Assembly: GCA_023264915.1 (NCBI GenBank)
Contig: JAHFUU010000166.1
Location: 1 to 6,315 of the forward strand
Length of the DNA: 6,315 nucleotides
DNA from: Microthrixaceae bacterium
Lineage (GTDB): Bacteria; Actinomycetota; Acidimicrobiia; Acidimicrobiales; Acidimicrobilacustridaceae
Reading direction: 5' to 3'
Numbering within the stretch: the first letter of the stretch is position 1; each line of letters begins with the position of its first letter. Both the position numbers and the translations under genes were made by a program. This document shows, piece after piece, positions 1 through 3,748 of this stretch. The notes beneath the pieces were generated by a model. That model saw nothing but the letters and a program-made list of their open reading frames with translations, was not told the DNA's origin and searched no databases.

Positions 1-87
1 GTCGTCGGTGATCAACGTCGCTATCTCGACGATCACGTCCGAGGTGTGATCAAGGCCGGTCATCTCCAGATCCATCCATGCAAGCAC
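1..87 (-). CDS. orn: Oligoribonuclease, N-terminal part (cut by window edge)
   Basis: The minus strand encodes 29 residues from a GTG start at 87 to the window edge. The product includes WMDLEMTGLD and then VIVEIATLITDD. This is the ExoI motif region of oligoribonuclease, a DEDDh 3'-5' exonuclease that degrades two- to five-nucleotide RNA fragments to mononucleotides in the cytoplasm. The first Asp and Glu of the metal-binding DEDD set are visible in DLE; the rest lies outside the window. An in-frame TAG stands four codons before the GTG, so the start lies at 87 or at the ATG at 75; GTG fits the usual short leader before W-[IM]-D. No Shine-Dalgarno sequence precedes it, but a TAGGCT hexamer lies six bases upstream of the GTG. 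The gene is divergent from dut. The family call is firm for so short a fragment because this motif is very conserved. Confidence 0.88.
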   Translation of the reverse strand, partial: MLAWMDLEMTGLDHTSDVIVEIATLITDD

Positions 88-93
88 CTGCGA

Positions 94-117
94 AGCCTAA
101 TTCCTGAGGCCTGTCAC
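94..117 (-). promoter_or_regulatory. Putative leaderless promoter of orn
   Basis: On the minus strand TAGGCT (94-99) matches the actinobacterial -10 pattern TAnnnT and ends six bases before the orn GTG. A GTGACA (112-117) lies 12 bases further upstream, which is shorter than the usual 16-18 base spacing for a -35 box, so only the -10 call carries weight. Transcription would start at or next to the start codon. This is inference from spacing, supported by the same layout at other genes in the window. Confidence 0.5.
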
Positions 118-176
118 CCCTGACGCCCGAGGGCCACCGGCGACGCGATGCCGGCGCGTCCCAGAGCGCCGCCGGT

Positions 177-229
177 CGGCGCTTGCACACATCGACAACA
201 GATCGTCGATCGCGGAACTGCAAGCGCCG
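177..229. repeat. 11-bp perfect inverted repeat with a nested hairpin
   Basis: CGGCGCTTGCA (177-187) is the exact reverse complement of TGCAAGCGCCG (219-229), separated by 31 bases. Inside the spacer ATCGAC (191-196) pairs with GTCGAT (205-210) around an eight-base loop, so the whole element could fold into a two-tier stem in RNA or act as paired protein-binding half-sites in DNA. It lies between the divergent orn and dut starts. There is no T-run, so it is not a typical terminator. An open frame runs through it into dut, but the protein there does not resemble any dUTPase N-terminus. Function unknown; it could be a dispersed palindromic repeat, an operator or a small RNA. Confidence 0.55.
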
Positions 230-238
230 GGTTCCCTC

Positions 239-253
239 GGGGGCTGCGCCCCC
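239..253. repeat. GC-rich hairpin GGGGGC-TGC-GCCCCC
   Basis: A perfect six-base stem with a three-base loop lies ten bases to the right of the larger inverted repeat and about 30 bases before the putative dut -10 box. It has no T-tract. GGGGGCTGCGCCCCC-type palindromes are common as scattered intergenic elements in GC-rich genomes, so this may be a dispersed repeat and not a specific regulatory site. Confidence 0.45.
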
Positions 254-284
254 ACGCTCCCTCGCCGGCGCTCGGGTGCTCGCC

Positions 285-290
285 TATCCT
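285..290 (+). promoter_or_regulatory. Putative -10 box of leaderless dut
   Basis: TATCCT fits TAnnnT and ends seven bases before the chosen GTG start of dut. The bases between it and the start (GCCCGGC) contain no Shine-Dalgarno motif, and no clear -35 box is visible at 16-18 bases upstream. The arrangement suggests that transcription begins at or within a base or two of the GTG. It also argues against translation starting further upstream in the same frame. Confidence 0.5.
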
Positions 291-297
291 GCCCGGC

Positions 298-735
298 GTG
301 ATCGAGGTACATGTCCGACGGCTCGACCCGGAGGCATCCATCCCGGCCCCCGCCAGGCCTGGTGATGCCGGGGTGGACCTGTCAGCCAACGAGTCCGTCG
401 TGCTCAAGGCCGGTGGCGGCAGAGCGATCGTGCCAACGGGCCTGGCAATCGCGATACCTGAAGGACACGCTGGGTTCGTGCAGCCCCGCAGCGGGTTGGC
501 ACGCGACCACGGCGTCACGGTTCTCAACAGCCCCGGGCTCATAGACTGCGGCTATCGGGGTGAGCTCCAGATCCTGCTGGTGAACACTGATCCGCACGAG
601 GACTTCGAAGTGCGGCGCGGAGAGCGCATAGCCCAGCTTGTGATCCAGCGTGTCGAGCAAGTCAAGTTCGTGCTCGTCGATCAGCTCAGCGACTCTGAAC
701 GCGGCACCGGGGGATGGGGCCACAGCGGCCGCTGA
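298..735 (+). CDS. dut: dUTP diphosphatase (trimeric dUTPase)
   Basis: This 145-residue cytoplasmic enzyme hydrolyses dUTP to dUMP and diphosphate, keeping uracil out of DNA and supplying dUMP for dTMP synthesis. All five family motifs are present in order: motif 1 PGDAGVDLSA (21-30), motif 2 PRSGLA (63-68), motif 3 GLIDCGYRGE (80-89) with catalytic Asp83 and uracil-stacking Tyr86, motif 4 RGERIAQLVIQ (107-117), and motif 5 RGTGGWGHSG (135-144). Length is typical of the trimeric family. The frame is open back to an ATG at 148, but the GTG at 298 is chosen because the product then begins IEVHVRRLD, as in homologues, and a -10-like box sits just before it. Two details stand out: the motif 5 aromatic is Trp140, where Phe is usual and M. 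tuberculosis has His, and the short loop insertion before motif 5 in mycobacterial enzymes is absent. The gene is divergent from orn and converges on the anti-sigma gene. Confidence 0.96.
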   Translation: MIEVHVRRLDPEASIPAPARPGDAGVDLSANESVVLKAGGGRAIVPTGLAIAIPEGHAGFVQPRSGLARDHGVTVLNSPGLIDCGYRGELQILLVNTDPHEDFEVRRGERIAQLVIQRVEQVKFVLVDQLSDSERGTGGWGHSGR

Positions 736-796
736 TCCCCCGACAGGCCCGACGGGGACCTACCGGCCGTCAGCACACGAGATGGGGCACTTCCGA

Positions 797-813
797 GCTC
801 GGGATACCCGGGC
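797..813. terminator. Weak candidate hairpin between the convergent dut and anti-sigma genes
   Basis: GCTCGGG (797-803) can pair with CCCGGGC (807-813) around an ATA loop: seven pairs including one G-U in the plus-strand RNA. It lies about 60 bases after the dut stop in the 130-base convergent gap and could slow polymerase from dut. No T-run follows, so it is not a standard intrinsic terminator. I see nothing else in the gap. Confidence 0.25.
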
Positions 814-865
814 CGGCGACGCTACGCGAACCGAGCAGCCGGACCCGCTTCCTGGTGGCGGGCCT

Positions 866-1267
866 TCAGGCCGAGAACAGCTTGGCCATGTGCACCGTGC
901 GACCGTCGCCTTCCATCGAGTGCTCGTCCACCAGGTCGGTCACGATCTCATCGAAGCGAGCCGTGGCGCCCTGATCGGACCAGGGTTGATCCTGCCCTGC
1001 TGTGGTCACGGCATCGATCCCGAGTCGGTCAACACCTACGCGGAAGCAGATGCGGATGGCGCCCGCCTTGCCCTCGGGCCGGAGGAGCAAGATGATCATC
1101 TCGTCGATCGCGATGCGCAGATCCTCGATGTCAGTGAACGAGAAGCCCAACCTCAAGGCGAGGTTCGAGGCTGTGATGCGGGCTATCCGTCCGTACTCTG
1201 CCTGCGCCGGAAGCTCGAGGACGACCTCGTCCCCCTCGACACCATGCTCGCCTGACGCTACGGCCAC
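866..1267 (-). CDS. UsfX/RsbW-like anti-sigma factor (degenerate HATPase fold)
   Basis: The 133-residue protein has the RsbW-type layout: a beta strand VVLELPAQAEY (15-25), a helix with RITASNLALRLGF (30-42), then the IEDLRIAIDE helix (47-56) that carries the N-box in kinases, and a final strand near TVHMAKLF. RsbW proteins bind a stress sigma factor and are released by an anti-anti-sigma partner, which they phosphorylate. Here Glu56 is kept, but the Mg-binding Asn expected four residues later is Leu60, and no DxGxG or GxGxG glycine box can be found. M. tuberculosis UsfX (RsbW of SigF) is similarly degenerate in this helix, so UsfX is the closest model I recognise. A cytoplasmic partner-binding role is likely; kinase activity is doubtful. 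No sigma factor or antagonist gene is adjacent. The GTG at 1267 follows a TAGCTT box by six bases; a GGGAGG 13 bases before the GTG is too distant for a good ribosome site. The ligase lies upstream on the same strand. Confidence 0.75.
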   Translation of the reverse strand: MAVASGEHGVEGDEVVLELPAQAEYGRIARITASNLALRLGFSFTDIEDLRIAIDEMIILLLRPEGKAGAIRICFRVGVDRLGIDAVTTAGQDQPWSDQGATARFDEIVTDLVDEHSMEGDGRTVHMAKLFSA

Positions 1268-1273
1268 TCGGCC

Positions 1274-1297
1274 AAGCTACCCTCCCGGGTCCTTCAA
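1274..1297 (-). promoter_or_regulatory. Putative leaderless promoter of the anti-sigma gene
   Basis: On the minus strand TAGCTT (1274-1279) ends six bases before the GTG at 1267, and TTGAAG (1292-1297) lies 12 bases upstream of it. Every spacing equals that at orn. The -10 match is the stronger part; the -35-like hexamer is closer than the usual 16-18 bases. If active, it would give the gene its own leaderless transcript separate from the ligase. Confidence 0.45.
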
Positions 1298-1307
1298 GCG
1301 AGGCTCC

Positions 1308-1324
1308 GCCCCGGTCCCTGGGGC
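1308..1324. terminator. Weak candidate hairpin downstream of the ligase
   Basis: GCCCC (1308-1312) pairs with GGGGC (1320-1324) in the 152-base space between the ligase stop and the anti-sigma start. In the plus-strand RNA the stem extends by a G-U and a G-C pair; in the minus-strand RNA, the relevant one here, the extension has an A-C mismatch. There is no T-run. It could end ligase transcription about 100 bases past the stop, but the evidence is thin. Confidence 0.2.
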
Positions 1325-1419
1325 CATGTTGACTGCCTGGGGGATGGGATGGTCGACTGGACCTCTCAGGACGCCGAGGGCTCCAGCCTGCTCGCTGGCC
1401 CGACCATGGACCACGGTCA

Positions 1420-2391
1420 TCAGGCCTCGCGACGAACATCAAGGGGGTTCTTGTCGAACCGGGCACCCACATAGGACGGGTGCCGCAGGCGACCGTCGCG
1501 GCTCCAGTTCGCGAATGCGACCTCGACGACGAACCGAGGCTCGACCCAGACCGCCGCCCTGCCGTGGATCCCCCGCGGAGGTGGGTCAAACGGGCATCGT
1601 TCGGCGACGGCGGCCCTCAGCTCACGGTCCCACCAGCGGACGTCCTCGTCGCTCATCCCGCTTCCGACCCTGCCGGCATAGGTGAGCCTGCCGTCGGCAC
1701 CGTAGTAACCGAGAACCAGCGCGCCCAACGTCCCCCTACGGCCGCCCTCACCTTCGGTGAACCCCCCGACGACGAGCTCTTGGCGCGGCCGGATCTTGAG
1801 CTTTCGCCAGTTCGCTGAGCGGCGACCGATCTCATAGCTGCTGCCCAGCCGTTTCGCCATGAGCCCTTCCATCCCCTTGTCTGCGACGGCCGCGAGCAGC
1901 TCGTTGCCGTCGCCGCGGTAGTAGGGCGGCACCTGCCAGTTCGGGCCCGGATCGACCAGACCCTCCAGGAGCTGGCGGCGCTGCTCGTATCCGAGACCGG
2001 TCGCGTCGTGCCCGTCGAACCAAAGGAGGTCGAACGCCACGAGCACAGCCGGCTGAAGTGCCGCCCTCTCGGCTGCCTGCCGCGCGGTGCCGACGTGCAT
2101 GCGCGTCTGCAAGAGACCGAAGTCAGGGACACCGTGCTCGTCGAAGGTCACGATCTCCCCGTCGACCACAGCGTCGCGGCCGCCCAGCTCGCCTGCCACA
2201 CCAGCCATCTCGGGCCAGCGCTGTGTGATGTCCACCAAGTTCGAGCTCTGCAGCCGGAGCACCCCGTCGGTGACGAACGCAATCGCCCGGATCCCGTCCC
2301 ACTTCACCTCGAAGGCCCAATGCTCGCCATCGCTCGGGACCGGACCGGTGACAGCCCGCATCGGCGCTACGACGGTCGGCATCGGGTCCAC
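1420..2391 (-). CDS. ATP-dependent DNA ligase, single-domain LigC/LigD-type
   Basis: The product of about 323 residues joins DNA nicks through a ligase-AMP intermediate. Numbering from the GTG at 2391, the adenylated Lys30 lies in motif I EVKWDGIRA (28-36). Motif III DGEIVTF begins at 77, IIIa FDLLWFDG at 120, IV EGLMAKR at 175 and V WRKLKIR at 195. The C-terminal OB-fold part ends with RHPSYVGARFDKNPLDVRRE, typical of the ligase domain in LigC and LigD. The size is close to stand-alone LigC, and no polymerase or nuclease domain or Ku gene is nearby, so a back-up repair role such as end joining or base-excision repair is likely; NAD-dependent LigA should be the main replicative ligase. The segment matching motif Ia reads SSNLVDIT, where SRNG-type sequence is usual. 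The frame is open up to 2490, but the extra 33 residues do not look like ligase. The starts considered are GTG 2391 (with a -10 box) and ATG 2382. The gene is divergent from the GH43 gene. Confidence 0.93.
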   Translation of the reverse strand: MDPMPTVVAPMRAVTGPVPSDGEHWAFEVKWDGIRAIAFVTDGVLRLQSSNLVDITQRWPEMAGVAGELGGRDAVVDGEIVTFDEHGVPDFGLLQTRMHVGTARQAAERAALQPAVLVAFDLLWFDGHDATGLGYEQRRQLLEGLVDPGPNWQVPPYYRGDGNELLAAVADKGMEGLMAKRLGSSYEIGRRSANWRKLKIRPRQELVVGGFTEGEGGRRGTLGALVLGYYGADGRLTYAGRVGSGMSDEDVRWWDRELRAAVAERCPFDPPPRGIHGRAAVWVEPRFVVEVAFANWSRDGRLRHPSYVGARFDKNPLDVRREA

Positions 2392-2399
2392 AGATCGAG

Positions 2400-2405
2400 A
2401 GAGTA
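2400..2405 (-). promoter_or_regulatory. Putative -10 box of the ligase gene
   Basis: On the minus strand TACTCT ends eight bases before the GTG at 2391, again a TAnnnT placed for a leaderless or nearly leaderless transcript. No Shine-Dalgarno motif lies between it and either candidate start (GTG 2391 or ATG 2382). A TTGCCG lies only ten bases upstream, too close for a standard -35 box. The spacing is the loosest of the five cases in the window, so confidence is lower. Confidence 0.35.
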
Positions 2406-2503
2406 CGGTCAGGTTCGGCAAGGCGCAGCTGGCCAGGCACGAGCCTTCGCCCAGTTGGGCTCCCGCGGGTGAGCCCCGGCAGGGTTGCAACCGCGTGAGC
2501 GCG

Positions 2504-2509
2504 TAGCGT
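2504..2509 (+). promoter_or_regulatory. Putative -10 box of the GH43 gene
   Basis: TAGCGT ends six bases before the ATG at 2516. TTGCAA (2485-2490) lies 13 bases upstream of it, resembling a -35 hexamer but at short spacing. GGCCTG between the box and the ATG is not a ribosome site. The 124-base spacer to the divergent ligase start holds no other recognisable element. Confidence 0.45.
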
Positions 2510-2515
2510 GGCCTG

Positions 2516-3730
2516 ATGGCAGCTCGCCGCCATCATCGAAGACGGGTCGTTGCGGGGCTGTCGGGGCTGTTCGTGTTGATGCTCGCCGCGACCGGTTGCG
2601 GTTCCCTCGTGTCCAGCCAGGCGCGGCCGGGCCAGCGGCCCCGGACTGGCGGGCCGGCACCGGGTGCCAGCGGCGCCCCGACCAACCTCGATCCAGCGTT
2701 GGGCCTCCTGCTGGGTGCGCCCGTCTATGACGGGGACTTCGCCGATCCCTACGTGCTGGTGGACAACGGGCGCTACTTCGCGTACGCGACCAACACCAAG
2801 GGAGCCAACATCCCGGTGCTCATGACCAGCGGTGGTGGGAGTGGGCAGTACTTCGGGGATGCCTTCCCTTCGCTGCCGTCATGGTCGACACCTGGGTTCG
2901 TCTGGGCTCCGGCCGTGTACGCCGTTGCCGGTCAGTACGTCCTGTACTACACGACTCATGTCAACGCGACTGGTCGCCAGTGCCTTTCAAGGGCGGTCGC
3001 ACCCACACCTGTCGGACCGTTCTCTGACACCTCGAGCCAGCCCCTGGTCTGCCAGGCCGACCTCGGCGGCACGATCGACCCGAGCTTGGTCGCTGACCCC
3101 GGTGGCCAGGCCTGGCTTCTGTTCAAGAACGACGGCAACTGCTGTGGCATCACCACATCTCTTTGGTCCCAGGAGCTCTCCCCTGACGGTCTCAGCGTGG
3201 TCGGGACACCTGCCAAGCTGCTGTCTGCTGACCAGCCTTGGGAAGGCGGCCTGATCGAGGCGCCCTCGATGGTGACCAACAACGGGACCTACTACCTCTT
3301 CTACTCAGCCAACGCTTGGGACTCAGAGAACTACGCCATCGGGTACGCCACGTGCACCTCGATCTCAGGTCCATGCACCAAGCCCGCCGACAGCCCGTGG
3401 ATGACGTCGACCGCCCTCGCCAAGGGGCCGGGCGGGCAAGAGTTCTACGCTGCTGTCGGCCAGCTCTTCATCGTCTATCACGGGTGGACCCCCGGGGAGA
3501 TCGGCTACTCCAACGGCGGTGAGAGGCGCCTGTACCTCGACAGCATCCGAATCGTCGACGGACGGCCGATTCGGGTGGGCAGCGAGCAGGTCACCTTCGC
3601 CATCGTGCTGGCCGTCGCCACGGCCTCGCTGGCTCTCGGCATCGTCGTCGCGTTCATCGCTTTGGTGATCCGCCACCGCCGGCGTCGGCGAAGGCTCCAC
3701 TCGGCCACGAGCCATCACGCGAGTCCCTGA
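2516..3730 (+). CDS. Exported GH43-family glycosidase-like protein with a C-terminal membrane anchor
   Basis: This 404-residue protein is probably a cell-surface glycosidase. It starts with a basic n-region, a hydrophobic stretch (11-25) and a lipobox-like AATGC with Cys28 as the lipidation site. A Pro/Gly-rich linker (36-56) leads to a five-bladed GH43 propeller (about 68-355). The three acidic residues of the family can be placed: Asp77 in FADPYV (general base), Asp188 in GTIDPS (pKa modulator) and Glu248 in IEAPSM (general acid). His322 in VYHGW matches the conserved His in the propeller centre. Cys156/179, 209/210 and 280/287 could form disulfides, fitting an extracytoplasmic site. GH43 enzymes mostly cleave arabinose- or xylose-containing glycans; the substrate here is not evident, and plant polysaccharide or cell-wall arabinan are both possible. 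Unusually, residues 359-385 form a transmembrane helix followed by a run of six Arg (388-393), giving an outside domain and an inside tail. No sugar transporter or regulator adjoins it. It converges on the ATPase gene. Confidence 0.85.
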   Translation: MAARRHHRRRVVAGLSGLFVLMLAATGCGSLVSSQARPGQRPRTGGPAPGASGAPTNLDPALGLLLGAPVYDGDFADPYVLVDNGRYFAYATNTKGANIPVLMTSGGGSGQYFGDAFPSLPSWSTPGFVWAPAVYAVAGQYVLYYTTHVNATGRQCLSRAVAPTPVGPFSDTSSQPLVCQADLGGTIDPSLVADPGGQAWLLFKNDGNCCGITTSLWSQELSPDGLSVVGTPAKLLSADQPWEGGLIEAPSMVTNNGTYYLFYSANAWDSENYAIGYATCTSISGPCTKPADSPWMTSTALAKGPGGQEFYAAVGQLFIVYHGWTPGEIGYSNGGERRLYLDSIRIVDGRPIRVGSEQVTFAIVLAVATASLALGIVVAFIALVIRHRRRRRRLHSATSHHASP

Positions 3731-3748
3731 GTGGTCAGCTCCTCGGTG

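Noticed and set aside
148..297. In-frame upstream extension of dut to an ATG at 148
   Set aside because: The added 50 residues are Pro/Arg-rich and unlike any dUTPase N-terminus, the stretch covers the inverted repeats, and a -10-like box lies just before the GTG at 298.
650..1255. Plus-strand open frame of 201 codons from within dut across the anti-sigma gene
   Set aside because: It overlaps the end of dut out of frame and runs antisense to the anti-sigma gene, whose protein family is recognisable.
1420..2391. A LigD/Ku non-homologous end-joining cluster
   Set aside because: Only the ligase domain is present. No primase-polymerase or phosphoesterase domain and no Ku gene lies in the window, so a complete end-joining system cannot be claimed.
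2392..2490. Longer ligase start at the ATG at 2490
   Set aside because: The extra 33 residues do not match ligase N-termini and would overlap the putative -10 box; ligase-like sequence begins only around 2382-2391.
1480..2506. Plus-strand open frames opposite the ligase (1480-1818, 2008-2472, 2087-2506)
   Set aside because: They are shadows of the ligase coding frame, with no recognisable domain and no promoter-like start.
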